A stretch of DNA of 64,000 bases from Ustulina deusta (GCA_023159155.1 JAJNNX010000034.1:310001-374000); one strand, 5' to 3'; positions 34,302-47,604 are shown, numbered from the stretch's first letter. Made by a program: numbers and translations. Notes: generated by a model from the sequence alone, not told the origin.

Positions 34302-37300
34302 GGTTCCTGCTGTCGGTGGTCCCCTGCGGTGTGGAGGCGAGAAGAAAAAAAACTATGGTGGCAACACGAGGCCACGGGTGGGTGAGGTGTCAAGCGGAGT
34401 GCTTGAAGGTGGCCAGGGGTGTAGGGCCTAGCTCCTCAGAACGTAATCGAGAGTACTGGCAAGAGTAACGTGATGGTGGTGGTGATGATGGTTGATAACA
34501 GAATCGACTGACGCTGAATACGTCGTCCGCGAGTTACTGTTTGATTCAATATCCTGGAGTCTGTACTCCGAGATGTACGCGACTAGGTTCAATAATCACC
34601 GGTTGCTCTCTCTCTCTCTCGTAAAACGATCATGTGATGGTATTGTATGTCTCGATTCTCTTGATATGTGAAGTCTCTTCGGAACTCCAGCAGTGTCAAG
34701 AGGTAGTAAAAGATACTTATACTCCTACTATCCTTCGAGCAAACAGTGTTCAGGCCATATTTGGCGTCCAATATACCCAAACCAGCACAGATAGCCACCA
34801 AACACTTGTGTATGACAACTCAGGCCCTCTACTGATTGAGGTTGCATGCCACCTCGCATCATTCCCTTTTGGAAACGCTCATTCGAGCGCTGTATGAGTG
34901 CCACGTTGGCTACGGTTCTACCTATGCCGGTTTCCCCACCAGGGTACGGACGGCCCCCCTTAACAGCCCGTCGACGTCGAGCGTTTTCCCTCTCCCTAAC
35001 AAGGCGTGGCCTACCTAGCACAAGAAGCCAGCATTGTTCTCTCTCTCCCTCCTCCGCCGCCCGCCCCCATTGGCCCGATTCCGGGACCTCCTGGCGGGAG
35101 GGGGAGGGGGGGGGGAAACAAACCTCGCGGACGCTACCAACATGCATGGGAAGGGGGAACTATTCAGCCTCGACTAGCGGAAAGACCCTGTAAGAATTTT
35201 ATTTTATTTCTTCCCTTTCCTTATCCGTCCCGCACAGCATTCGATCGTTTCCCGCATGCAGCCGGGATGGGGTCTACCCACTGGGCCCGATATGCAGGCC
35301 ACATCTAGCCCACCACGGCTAGGTACCAATCTTTGCCGTTTCGGGCCACCTACTCTTCGAGACAGGCATATTCGGACGATCACTGGAACGTGATTCAATG
35401 TTTAGACCAGGATTAGGCAGTCGACCCGAGGCCTGTCTCGGACTCTTGGCAGACGGGACATGCTACGGATTTACGGGTTTATCCCGGATGACGTTACCCA
35501 ATAAACATCCCAAGTAGCCCCTAGACATATATGGGATATGGACATCTATATCATATCTACACTTCAAGTAGGATACGGTGCGGATTGTAGTCTCGTAGAG
35601 CTCCCGCTTTGATACACATTGTGCCCGTAAACAGAGGAAATGTGTACCCAAGGGCTTGGTCTAATACCGAGTCAGAAAACGGCTAACACTACGAGCTCTA
35701 CCGACATTCCATGCAAACTGGCATTGTAGCACTACATATCCTCCCTGCGGTCGTGTTAAGCGTTGTGCCCAGTCATTCACAGACGTAGTGCATCGTCTGG
35801 TACCGGAGTTGGGACTTCATTGGACTTGCGTGGGTATCTCGAGGGGTGATTTCAGTGTGTTTGCTCGGAGGGCCCAATGGCACGATGACCGAAAGAGCAA
35901 GGAAAGAAAGGAAAGAAAAAAAAAAAATCAGGTGTTTCCAGCCAGCTCGGATGCTGGTCATGAAAAGCCACGAGTTGCCTCATTATGCGGCGAGACGACC
36001 AGATCACATGAGTGAGTGCCAGCATGTCTCTGTGCTGTTTCGCTCGCGTTTGCATCATTAAAACAAAACTCGAAAAAAAAAAAAGTCTGACTATCCCGGG
36101 AAAAAATCGCATCATTGTACGGTCCCGATCAGCAAGCCACGTTGTCAAAGGGATGATACCGCCTCGACGAGACCAAGACTTAAGCCCGCAGCCAGCGGTA
36201 GAAACATGACTTATGGTTCGATTACCTGGGCCTCCCTCTCGAGACAGGCGGCAGCAGCACTTCCGGGGAGCTTTGACTGGTTCAGCGTGGTGACCGCACG
36301 TATTGATCCACATATATACTGACGGTTGGACAATGGCGAGAGACGTAGCCAAGGTGCGACTGTCAGGTTTAATTTGTCGTCGTGGTTATTCACCAAGCTT
36401 TATGCCGCAGGGTCCCAGAAACGAGGGGCCAAAAGGTCACCACCAGGTTATTGCTAACACTGGAAGATATCGCGCTTGTATCAAAGCTTCTCCCAGCCCG
36501 ATACAATACACAGTCATGAGGCGCGCGCCATGGATCGATTCTTTACCAAGGGTGGTTGGGCCCGCGGCCGTAGGCGCGACGTGGCAATGTTTTTATGGCC
36601 GGCTTTGGCCCACCGCCACGAGCTTAACCCTAGCTCACAGAATCTTGAGTCGGGCAACCATTAGAGATAGTTCCATACTTATTCATGTTATTTTTATTTT
36701 TCCCCTCGCTCCTGGCGGTTGAGAGAGTTGGCTACCGCTACGGCCGCAGCTTCGCTCATCGGTTTAACGCTGTCCACGGAGCCGAGAAGTCACAAGACAA
36801 AACCCGAAACAAATCACACAAACGACATGGAAATCAACTAATAGATAGGGGTTTGGTTGCTTCCGAGGGAGTGTTTCAGAGATTTGCCACTGTACGGTAT
36901 TTCAGCTCTCAGAACGATACGAAATAACGACGACATGACTTGTCTCTGGACGACAGGGTTCTTCTTCTCCCTTCGGGTTCAGATGACATAAAGTGGCACA
37001 TCGCCACTTCTGTATCAACAGATGCATACCTATCTTATTTTTCCAGAGCGGAATTTTTACAACGCCAATGCGTGGCTCATCGAAAAATCCTGCTTCCGCA
37101 AGGGAGAATGCATACCAAAAGGCAAATTTCTGCATGGGGGCTGCAGTTGAAGACGTACCGCATAGGGACCGAGCGTATGTTGGTCGATCTCAAAAATGTC
37201 AATTTAATGGACCTTTCAAGGTAGCACTACGTGTGTTTCTGCCCTTAAGAGAAAGGCTGCCGAAGGGCGGGTGCCATTCTCGTGGTTTGTTTTGTTCCTC

Positions 37301-40300
37301 GAGCATGTTTACGTGTAGGGTAGCATACTACTCTAATCATATGCCAACCAGTCTCAAGTCGCGAGAAACAAGCACTTTATGAAGGCCAGGCGTTTTCAGG
37401 GCTACAAAGAATGGCGGTGGGAAATTTTGGTTATAGCATGCTCGGCCCGTTCCGTCACACCCGCATTCCTCCTACAGCACATACTAATGTCAGTAGGTCT
37501 CGTTTGTTCGAGTATTCGTCTGGAAAACGCCATACTAGAATAAGAGAATAAGACCTTGTCTCGACAAGAATGGCTGCTGCCACTTGAGTATTCCCGTAGG
37601 CCCCTCGAATGGGCCAGGCATTATTCCGAGAATAATATATCCTGGCTACATCTTAAATGGTCATGTGTTATCAACAATATGCATAGCCTACGCATTTAGG
37701 TAAGGACGTTAAAAGTACCGTACCTTCGATCTAACCCGACGATGCCACCTCCCCATTCCTCTAGCAGAAGTGTACATCGACGTTACCTCTGTGCCGGTAT
37801 GTGGCAACATGATATTGGAGGTGGGGAGTACAGTCCAATAACTAGATGTTTGAGAATCCTTGTCGGTATGTAACAAGCTGACGAACAGGTAGAAGTCGAG
37901 TCTAGGGGTCTGAGAAGCAGATCATGCTTTGTTATAAGCCGCAAAGCTTGTATTCTCACCAGGTCATTGGTTGGGGGCTGTCGTAAAAGGGTCACCATCG
38001 CGGAACCTAGCACTGACCTGTTCCGAGACCGTCCTGTTTGGATGCAGGTATCACACATCATTGTTCCTCTAGGTACGTCAACAGCCGATGAAAGGCGGTA
38101 TCTAAGTGACGGAGTTCTGGAAATTATGACGCACAGGTTGACACCACAGATTTTGCATCTAGATTCCAAGAGTCCTCCAAGCTGCCGTGTAACTGATGGA
38201 CTCTGTGAACCAACCAGATCCAAAATCGTTGGCTTGGATCAAGGACGAGCCCTGCAAGCCCTGTTCCCTTCCTTTTCTCTCACCGTCTTTCTCAAACCCC
38301 CAAGCGAATCGAGCCGGGTTATAATTGGATCGATACCCAATCTCCGGCTATTTGCTCCCCCCTTAATCGCCTCGAGTTGAACGAGCGATGTGTTGGCAGG
38401 GGTGGTTGTGCTTCTGATGGCGATGTGTTAGGGGTGGCCATCGCCACTATTGGCTACGTTAGCCTGATCCCACGAAAGTATTTCCCCATTCGCGATGTGT
38501 AATCAAAGTGTTGACCGAAATCAAGCCTCCATATGTTTTATCCAACCCTCAGCTGCTTACTGCATTATCACAGCTTGGCGACCCGCAACCATGTAGTAAT
38601 AGTAGCATTCTGAGACGTCGCTCGCCATTTCGCTGTAGCCTTGCGCGGCCAAATTTTGGGCCAGCTAGAGCAATTCGTGGGGCCTAGCAGCCTTGTCATG
38701 AGTTAGACGCCTTGTCCGCATATGCAACTGCATCGATGACTTAATTCAGCCGTCGCACTACTTTGCGCACCGGAGCCTGAGGGCCAGATCGACCAGTAGG
38801 ACGATACCAGGGGTTGGCTGTGCGAGTCATTGGGCACTGATCGGGAGTCGAAACACCAAAGCGTGCTCGTTGAATTCAGCGGCCGGGATCACGGCCTGGT
38901 CGACGGGGGTTCCCGGCCCAAAATTGCGGCCACCGGTCAACGTAGGGGAGCCAGGCTCCGCCGCTCATGGCAAGTCGTTTTCGCCGGTTGATGCGCACTA
39001 CATACAACTTGTGTTTCTTTCGCCTTCGCTCGCGCGCATTCGTACGTGGACGGGCTGCCAACGTAACCTCGATCGATGGTCTAGAGGTGGCATTTGCCAA
39101 CATGTTTTTTCATCGACTACCAAACCGTCCTCCCGAGCTGCCGTCACTGCCGATCTGACAGAGAGTTGGGGGGTTCCGAGCACTTTGCTATGCTGCCCGA
39201 CAACATGGCGCATGCAGGCATGTGGTATACATGATGAACTGCGGTGACCATGTAGCCGAGCTGCACGATTCCACGGGCCTTGGACGATGTTGTTGACATG
39301 GTACAGCCAACAGTCAACAGCCAACAGCCAATTTACAGAGACGGCAGTGCTCGGCACCTTGGAGTCCCCACGTTTCGGTTCCTGTCAGGTACACCTACTG
39401 TGCAAGCGGGTCTTGCCTTGAGTCTCAACTTCGGCCGGACCGACGAAATGTGAGATGTCATAAATGATGGACGGGCAAACGTGCATTATGGGTAGACACT
39501 CCATGTGATGGCCATTAGGCACTCATGACGGCCAAAAACAAGACCTATAACTGCATTGACACATCATGTTTGTGCCACATGGCCGAATCCCTTGCCGAAA
39601 ACATTTGGGCTATGAAACTGGACGGGCGAAAGACTTCGTGCACCTGACCATGGCCCCAAAAGGTGATTGAACTGGAGAGATTCGAGAGGAAGGGTTAAGC
39701 ATCTGTCGGGGTAGATTTGAGTAGGTAATTGCATACAGCATTTATATAAAGGTAGGTAGGTACCTATCTAGAAGATACTATGTAGGTACCTTCGGTGATA
39801 CATTCAGGTACCTAGGTATGTACTTATCTCCGCGGAGTTTCCGAGGCCACGTGAAAGCTCAGGTTATACACAGTAGGGTATGTACCTAAGCTCAGATGAT
39901 TGCACAACACAGAGCACGAGGTATAGGTACCTCAAGAATACGAAACAGGTGACTTCCCAGTTGGATTTGTAGATTATCACCGGGCAACAGAGGCAAATAA
40001 AAGACTTGAAAATGACCGGTCAAGTCATTCCACTTCACCTCATTGTTCGGCAACAGACAAGAAGCAGGGTACGTGTTCCGCCTGCACTACAAGTAGGTGC
40101 GCTGGTATCGGGTTGTGGGAGTCCCGACTAGGTACATTGTAATACTAGACCACATTCTATCTTGGTCTCTGGCGGGCAACCAGTTGTGAAACAAGCGGCT
40201 GTGTCACAGCAGCTTCTTACAGGGATGATCAGCCTACCTAGAAGTACCTGGGATAAATGGGACTTCCCTACACCACATTCTGATGTGCAGCTGACATACA

Positions 40301-42528
40301 GCCAATGTATAATCCGCTATCAGGCAAGTTATCTTTTTTAATCTTTCTATCAACATCTATTATCTAGTGTAAGGTTAGGCTATACTATTTGACTTTTAAA
40401 TGGCAGCGCTTTCTTTATATGTATAAAGTATTCACTTGCATCAAAGAAAGTATCAAGATCATTAAATACTACCTAGTACCTGTAACATTTCTAGGATTTA
40501 CACTATTTCTAGGCTTAATAATAGTTTTTACTGAAAAACTTTGTTATAACCATTTGTACCTAATCTACTCTGAAATTGCAATTGGTGGGTTGGTCAGTAC
40601 CTCTCCTATTGGTTCTATCACAGAGCCACTAAGGGAAGTCATCTGGCAAGACCGGTCGGCGTGATATAGCACGAATGATAGTTGTCAGTGACCTATCAAC
40701 AGATAGCAGCAAAGAAAAAAGAAACCTCTTGAACTTGAAGCTTGATTTTGTAGCCACAGAGTCCAGTAATGCAGTGCAACACCTACCTACCTACCTAGGT
40801 AGTTTGATACCTGCGCTGAATGCAACTTCGGTAGGTATTCAGTATTCATCAAACCAAAATGAACCGACTTAAATATTGGGGAACTGCGAATCATAGGTAG
40901 AGAGGCCGGCATACCTAATCCACTCTAGTAGAGTAGGTACCTAGATAGGTACCTCATATGTAGGCAGGGGCTGTACACACCTTAGGTACCTACATATATG
41001 TATCTGTTAGGCCCCCCCTTGCCCATCGGGTCTTTCCAGAGGTACATGCATATGTAGGTTAGGTAGTGATTTCTAGGTAGGTAGCTTAGATGCGCTTGCG
41101 TAATATATGTAGGCGCCCCCTTCAGTATGTGACTGTTACTAACCTACCTACCACCGTGGCATGTGCTATAAGCAATCATTTATACATTATACCTTGCCTC
41201 TTCCTTACCTTACCTTACCCTACCCTATTGTCCCCTGCCTCACCTTACCTACCTGGGTACAGTAATATAGGTAAGAGGTTCTATCTGTTGTGCATGTATA
41301 CCACCTGTACATTATCATTCATCATCATTCGGCTCACGATCCCAATCGATAAGACTTCGTCACCTAACCGCATCCTATAGCTCCGATTAGTATACCTACC
41401 CGTAGTGGTCCTGCTCCTATCTGGCGAGGTACCTATATAGTAGGTACTATGTAGTATAGGTGGTGCCCCTCTTGTTGTTCCCTGCAGGTCTGTTGATCCC
41501 GCAGCCTGTCCCGTCTTAGGCACCTACTTACTCAGTCATACCTGTATGGAGGTAGCATCTGTCTTGTTAGGTACTGCCTGGGGAACACCCTTGTCTGCAG
41601 TGGTCATCTCGCATGGTTAGTGCATCAGTCGCGATAGAGGTCGGTATCATAATGCACGTCTCAACTGCGTCCGTTGTTCTCCGGACTCCGCCTACACCCA
41701 CACTGCCTTATCCTTCTACACTGCCGATGTGACGTGACGCGACCCTCAACTTTCTCTATCTGGAACATCCCACTCTGATCCGCACCCTCCCTCCCTACTT
41801 ATTCATGTTTTGTCCTGTCCCGTAGGATGCATAGCTGACCCACGAACGCCCCGAACGCCCTCCTTGGCTACCACAAGGCGCCTCGTCTATCTTATAGAAC
41901 CACGACTTATTCGTCCCGCAGGTATCATTTCCAGACATTCACGCCTGCGGTTCTGACGGCTCTCACGGCCCGTATGCTAACCGCATCCCTCCCCCTCCCC
42001 CAACATATTCCCGGCTCTCTCGCTGTTGCAGTGACGCACGTCGACCTCTTATCTTGAGGTGAATCCTCCTATACTACATTGTATTCTGCCACGCACCCTT
42101 GTTAGGCCGTGCCGTGGACCACTCGGGGCATCACGGTTGCTTCTAGCGGGCATGGGACATTGCACGCTTGCCACTACCACGTTCTGTCCGTCTTGCTTCG
42201 ATCTAGACCCTGTTTGCTGCGCTGTTGATCACCTCAACTCTCGCGTGCACGCCGCAGCTTCCACCGACCTAGGTAGCCACGGAACAGGCCAAAGAGTCCA
42301 TCTGTACTGTTACGCCATACACTGGTCCCGGTGTTAGGCAGAAGCCTGTAAACTTGCACTGACTTAGCATCAATCACTTCACCTCGTCCTACTGCAGTCC
42401 AGCTTCGTGCTGCGGGCCGCCCTTCTCGGCCAGAGCGCAGCCAAACCTCCATGCTGCTGCGGTTTATCGGGGCAGCCCTATGATCTGACCTCGGCAGCGG
42501 GGACTAGATCGCCTCAGCTCTGGCAGCT
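34302..42528. other. 8.2 kb without a convincing gene; repeat-rich
   Basis: No open frame resembles a protein I know, on either strand. The right half (39.7-41.6 kb) is dense in GGTACC/TAGGTACCTA palindromes and CTAC/TAGG runs. Poly-A runs lie near 35920 and 36075, and CT dinucleotides near 34610. The last kilobase (41.6-42.5 kb) is C/T-rich and is probably the promoter and long 5' UTR of the F-box gene. A 91-codon frame at 40389-40664 has a hydrophobic stretch but begins with TTG and has no recognised relatives. Confidence 0.4.
39745..41580. repeat. Cluster of TAGGTACCTA-type palindromes and TAGG/CCTA runs
   Basis: At least eight GGTACC cores flanked by TAGG or CCTA occur here, for example near 39755, 39785, 39808, 39925, 40936, 40948, 40985 and 41428, mixed with CTACCTACCTACCTAGGTAG at about 40783. 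The same element occurs singly elsewhere (53-62, 11187, 46515, 46583, 59100). Each is self-complementary. Confidence 0.7.
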
Positions 42529-43829
42529 ATGGCAGCGTTGGCTCGTCACCCTGCTTCAACACCGCTTGCCAGATGCGGCAATGTCACCTCGCCCGAGAGC
42601 GACCGTGGTGAGCTGGCCCCAGAAACGGCCACCACAGCAATTGATGCCCAACCAGCCGTGACGAGTGTGGCTCACGCTCACGAAACGTCCCAGTCACAGA
42701 GTCTAGGAACTCCACATGGTTTGTCCCGTTCGATATTGGTAGATGCAGTTGACGCGAGAGCCGCTTCAACCGGGGTAAATCCCGCAGACCTTGGATTAGC
42801 TTCACCTTCAGACAACAATCGTGTGCCAACACCGCAACCGAGTGGAGAAAATACATTACAGGCCATCATCGGGGACACCTCATTGTCACTGTTACGGCGG
42901 GGGTGGGACGGGATAAGCTTAGATTGTCTGCCCAATGAGATATTGATGCAAATTCTCGGCTTTTTGGACGTAAGCGACCTTCTCTCGACGTCAAGGGTAA
43001 GTCTGGCGTATATTTGTCTGTATTATCAGAAGAAAGCTACGCGGAAGTTGAAGCTGGGACTAAGAGTCTAAATTTACGGAGACCTTCTCATCCCCTCTTC
43101 CTCCTGGGCTGGGCTCCCACTCTTCGCCTTGAGTTTCCCTCTTAAACATGGCATAGCACATAGTGCAAGTCAAAAACTATGAAATGGAGTCCACAATGAG
43201 CATCATGGCTCACTTCATTTTACATCGTGCTGAATGGAAGCTTCAAGCATCATTCCATGTCAACACTACACCTGTTTTGAGATCGCTCTTTTAGAATCGT
43301 GATTCATGACTGAACTGACATGACCATCTAGATCAATCACCATTTTCGCACCCTCTCACTGGCTCCGATCCTGCACACTTATCGGTTACAGCGTGCCCGT
43401 ATCCTCCTCCCGCCATTGCTGACTTCGCCTTGGCGGCCTACGCTTGCCGAACTTATCGCCCGACACATCTTCCTCACGCATACAACGCAGATCTCACGTC
43501 GGCTCGCCCGCAACCTCGTTGCTATCCGCTTGTCCCGCCGCCTACCTCAGCGCCCCTCAGCCGAGGCCCTCGTGCAACGCGGTGTCCTGCCTCCGGAGTG
43601 CGTTCCCGGCTGTGGCTGTGGGCCCATTGCCCCGGCTCTCGTGGCCAAGAGGCGCGCAGTCGAGAAGGAGAAGCTCAAGGATGGTCTTCGACGTTGGGTT
43701 GGCGGCGTTTGGCGCGGCGAGGTCAAGGAGCGTAGCGAGGGCGTTAGGAAGTGGGAAGAGCGTGCCGGTGTTGGGAGGGTATGGCGACTCCGTCGCTTCT
43801 GGGAACGCGTTGGGCAAAGTGGTATCTAG
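42529..43829 (+). CDS. F-box protein, probable SCF ubiquitin ligase adaptor
   Basis: Two exons, 42529-42996 and 43332-43829, giving 321 aa. The intron (GTAAGT...TCTAG) is 335 nt, long for this locus but needed to join the frames. The F-box spans residues ~134 onward: LPNEILMQILGFLDVSDLLS, then TSR joined to INHHFRTLSL by splicing. The first 130 residues are Ser/Thr/Ala-rich and disordered. The C-terminal half is Arg-rich and helical (HIFLTHTTQISRRLARNLVA, CVPGCGCGP) without recognisable WD40, LRR or Kelch repeats. The F-box should bind Skp1 in an SCF complex; the target is unknown. A further intron within the 335-nt region is possible. Confidence 0.7.
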
Positions 43830-45047
43830 GACGTCGTAAGGGTTGGTAGGTTAGGAGACGTCTCACTCGAGCTCGGGCGACATAGGTGTGTACGAACATG
43901 TCTGTTTACCTGTTTAGTGTTGGTTGAGCTGGGGGCTTCGATTTCTGTATTTTCAGTCGCTGGATAACTGGTCTACGAGGCGTTCTATAGGATGCGGGCG
44001 ATGTTGATATATATGAGACTTTCTAGGGGTTTCAGGGGCGTTAATGATGGATGGAAGATACTGACGAAGTCCAATATTGGAATTGGGTAGATTGTATCTG
44101 TATGTGCTTGAATTACAGTGTACAAGTGGGCAAAGGCTGGACTCTGCTGGCCATGTCTCCCTCATAAATTGAACGTAACGCTCGCTGATTTGTAGTCTTG
44201 TCTTCGCATATTCTACTGATGTATATGGGGGTTGCGAATAGAGCTATAGATGCTTGACGTTGGGCGTATAAAGAACCTCAATTTACACGAGAGCAAGGCG
44301 CCATAGCCAGCAGAAGAACATAGCATTGGACCAAAACGTCGAACACCCAACGTCTAATAGTTATTTCGGAATATAAGTGTCTGGTCAGTCTAACTAACTA
44401 TATATAGTTCGTGTTTGCTGTGACTCGCCTCGATAATTCGTCAAGAGACGATGCTCTCAGAACACGTCTATATCCATCCATCCATCCATCTATTTACTAG
44501 TCTCACAGTCCCAAAAGTGGCCGAAAAGTCAGATTCTTGCTTTCAGATCCGTCGTGGTGGGAATCGTTTCGAACAGAAAGAAGACTTTCGCTGTCCACTG
44601 ATGGCCATAATATCCATCTATCCGTGGATGCTTTCCACTCGCTTTGTATTTCTATAAATATCGGATGATAGGCCGTCCGGGCTAGATAGAAAGAGTATGG
44701 CGCCCAGAAGATAACCAAGCGATGCTAGACTATTATGTACAATGCCCCCCATGGGCGATCCCTTATATTCCCCTTTCCGTCTTCTCGACCATTTTATATG
44801 CATAGTTACACCCTAGGATCCAAGATCTAACTCCAGGAGGGAACCAGGACAGTGAATGTCGGTAGTCTGGCCCTATTTCTCGCTAAATGCATGATGCCCG
44901 CTTCAATGCTTTTGTAGTATTACAGGTTATTCGAGATAGTAGGTGCGTTGGCACTTACTACCCCACCCCCATAGGCCATTTTACTAGGCTTTCTGAGGGA
45001 TAAGAAGATAGGTAGGTAGGTAGTGAGCATCTCTCAGCTTCGCTACG
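43830..45047. other. Convergent intergenic region
   Basis: 3' flanks of the F-box and ZNF830-like genes. CCAT repeats lie near 44474-44488 and TAGG repeats near 45010-45022. No gene recognised. Confidence 0.4.
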
Positions 45048-46220
45048 CTAGACCCGGAACCGGAAGCCATCCCACTCATCCTCTTCATCTTCGGCTTCCT
45101 CGTCGTCTTCGTCGAGATCGTCGTTGCGGGCGTTCTCTTTCCCGTCCGCGGCACCTGCCTTTCGCGTGGCGATACCCCGGAGATTCATCACGCTCTCCTT
45201 GCGCAGCTCCTCGCGACGCTCCTTGAGCCTGCGCACGCGGCCCTCGAGCTCTTCCATCTCCTCGAACTCGGCCTCGAGAGCGCGTGTCGCATCCTCGCGC
45301 TCGTCGGCCATCTCAGCCTCCATCGCCCGCTTCCGGCGCTCGTGCTCTTCCTCCTCAGACTTCGCGGCGACTTGTGCGGCGCTCAGTGCCGGCGCCGAGA
45401 TAGTCGCGTCCGCGTAGAACTGGCCTGGCGCACTGGTTGCATTTGCGGATGTCGTTGGCGCTGGGGCATCGAGGACCGACATCTCAGCTTCAAAGGCCGC
45501 CCATTCCGCCTCGTCGACGGCGCCTGAGGCTTGTGTTGCGGGGGTGTCGTTTCTGGTAGACGACAACTGCATGGTATTTTGGGCCGGTACAGCGAGCATA
45601 TCGTTGGATATGGGTATTGATGTCGCTGCCGCCGACGCTCCCGACGTGGAACTCCTGTCTGAACCGACTAGGGGAGATCGGGCGATCGATATCGCCTTTG
45701 GAGTTGAGACGGCGGAATTGGAACCCGCGAGAGGTGTCGCAGGCCGCGACGGTATGGCGATCTCAACGCCCTGCACGGGTGTCCCCGAGGTCCTGCGTAC
45801 TAAGCCGGGGGGCGTCTGTGTCTTCTCCTTGTCCTTCTCTTTGGCACCTTCCACTCCGCTGCCCGTACTGTTCGACGTCGATGGGTGGGCGGCATCGGTC
45901 TTGCTCCGCTTTGCACGTATCGCGTCATGGTCCTCGCTGGCATCTGACATGGGCTCGTCGGTATCTTCGCTTCTTTTCCGCTTGTGAATGCTCTCGTCCA
46001 TGGCTTGGGAAGGAGGGTCGGGGTGTTGTTGTCGTTGGAGGGTCTGCAGCCTTTGCCTGTGCGTTTGGCTACGAATGTGCGTGTCCCACAAGGACTCGGC
46101 CTTGACGACATCGTGACATAGCTTGCAGAGTAGTTTGCCGGCGTCTGAGTAGCCAGCATGAGGATGTTTGATGCGGCTCTCGACGCGATGGGCGCGTAGG
46201 AGGGCGCGAGCGTCAGCCAT
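45048..46220 (-). CDS. ZNF830-like C2H2 zinc finger protein
   Basis: Intronless, 390 aa. One C2H2 finger near the N-terminus: Cys32, Cys35, His48 and His54 in LCKLCHDVVKAESLWDTHIR followed by SQTHRQ, the matrin/U1-like spacing seen in ZNF830 (CCDC16). A long Ser/Thr/Pro-rich middle follows, then WAAFEAEMSVLDAP and a highly charged coiled coil (EEEEHERRKRAMEAEMADER, EFEEMEELEGRVRRLKERRE). It ends with an acidic DDEEAEDEEDEWDGFRFRV, a conserved end in these proteins. Family members associate with the spliceosome and nuclear speckles. Divergent from MED7, 622 bp apart. Confidence 0.8.
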   Translation of the reverse strand: MADARALLRAHRVESRIKHPHAGYSDAGKLLCKLCHDVVKAESLWDTHIRSQTHRQRLQTLQRQQHPDPPSQAMDESIHKRKRSEDTDEPMSDASEDHDAIRAKRSKTDAAHPSTSNSTGSGVEGAKEKDKEKTQTPPGLVRRTSGTPVQGVEIAIPSRPATPLAGSNSAVSTPKAISIARSPLVGSDRSSTSGASAAATSIPISNDMLAVPAQNTMQLSSTRNDTPATQASGAVDEAEWAAFEAEMSVLDAPAPTTSANATSAPGQFYADATISAPALSAAQVAAKSEEEEHERRKRAMEAEMADEREDATRALEAEFEEMEELEGRVRRLKERREELRKESVMNLRGIATRKAGAADGKENARNDDLDEDDEEAEDEEDEWDGFRFRV

Positions 46221-46842
46221 TGTGACTGCAATTTCGAGCTATCTGATATGTTCTTGGCGGCAATCGTGTTCTGCCGTCAGAGCCCACTGTCGAAGTAGGT
46301 TGTGATGGGCAAGAGTTGAACTGTTGGCTGTTATTTTGGAGGTTAAGTTGTAATGATCATGGTGAGGCGGTGGACTGTATTCGGTAAAGCTGAGCTGAAT
46401 GCCCGTCAGCCACAAATGGGTCGACCTGTGAATTTAGGATTTGGAGAAATGCCCCGCGCTAAGTCTTAATAGGTAATTAAGATAGACCCACATGTACCCG
46501 GTGTAGATTGGCTGTAGGTACCTATACGCAGTATGTTCTAGCTTAGGTACACAGCAGTTACCTGGGTTGGTTGGCTACATCGAGGTACCTACACTAGACT
46601 AGGTAGCTCTGTCGGATCCTTCCTCATGTCCCCACCTCCACACCTCCCGCAACACCTCCCGCGACACCATTATCCGGCCATCGCTCTCCATTTAACCTTC
46701 CCGATCTCCATACATGGACTCAAGCATGGCAACAGACGGGTGATCCCGCATTTTCCATTTCCCACGACAAATCAATTCATCTCCGACAGCTAATACTCGG
46801 TGCAACAGTCATATCGACCGAGACAGGGTTTATGACATCGCC
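46221..46842. promoter_or_regulatory. Shared divergent promoter of ZNF830-like and MED7 genes
   Basis: 622 bp between head-to-head start codons. Contains GGTACC palindromes near 46515 and 46583. No gene seen; regulatory role inferred from position only. Confidence 0.45.
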
Positions 46843-47604
46843 ATGGACGAGGAACCGCAGGTAGCCTCTACCTGGCCGCCGCCGCCTCCTTTCTGGAAAG
46901 ACTTCACGCCAGAGAACGTCATCCGTGCCGAAGAGCTGCGGAAAGAAGCAGCCGAGCGCTCGGGCCTACAAGACACCTCGAATGTCCGCCTCCATGGCCT
47001 GCCCCGTGCGCTGCGCAATTTGCAGCCGCCACCCGAACCCGAAGACGGCGAGTGGCGGGTTTTTGGCGACAGATACCGGTTGAAAGACGAACTCCCGCAT
47101 CTCGAGGATGGAGAGATTCGCCGGCTGTTCCCGAATCCCGACGAGAGAGACCAGGATGGCAAGCATTTCGACCGCGCCACCATCCTTAAGCGATTGGCCA
47201 AGTCGCTGCTGCTGAATTTTCTCGAGCTCACAGGGTTGCTGGCCACGAGCCCTGAATCGGTACGTCACAAACACCTCTGCCGTAGTGTCGTATCCCCCTC
47301 TGACACGGGCCAATAGGCCGAGGAGAAGATCACAGATCTCCGAGATCTATTCATCAATTTCCACCACCTCATCAACGAGTATCGGCCACACCAAGCCCGC
47401 GAATCCCTCATCTCGATGATGCAGTCGCAGCTGGACCGGACGCGAGCCGAGACGAATGCCATTCGCGACGCCAAGGACAAGGCCGAACGCGTCCTCGAAG
47501 GACTCAGTAGCTTGACCATCGGGGACCAGGTGAACGGCACAACACTCGAGCAGGCAGGCCCATATGGCCCTGACGCCGAGGCTTGGGCTATATTACTAGA
47601 TTAG
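46843..47604 (+). CDS. MED7: Mediator complex subunit 7
   Basis: Two exons, 46843-47259 and 47317-47604, 234 aa; intron GTACGT...AATAG, phase 0. The N-terminus STWPPPPPFWKDFTPENV is the typical Med7 P-P-P-P-F/Y-x-x-F-T start, followed by RLKDELPHLEDGEIRRLFP. The helical part ILKRLAKSLLLNFLELTGLL joins across the intron to ITDLRDLFINFHHLINEYRP and HQARESLISMM, the conserved segment pairing with Med21. It belongs to the Mediator middle module, bridging transcription activators to RNA polymerase II. Length agrees with fungal orthologues (about 220-260 aa). Confidence 0.93.

Noticed and set aside
37783..38380. Opposed 146- and 137-codon frames.
   Set aside because: No recognisable motif, no splice-supported extension, and codon use like the surrounding non-coding DNA.
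40389..40872. Two consecutive short frames with a hydrophobic stretch, possibly a small membrane protein.
   Set aside because: The first begins with TTG, base composition is intergenic-like, and nothing resembles a known family.
34302..42528. Possible CRISPR-like or satellite array among the TAGG/GGTACC repeats.
   Set aside because: Spacing is irregular, the units are tiny palindromes and there are no regular spacers; a CRISPR array is not expected in a fungal nucleus.
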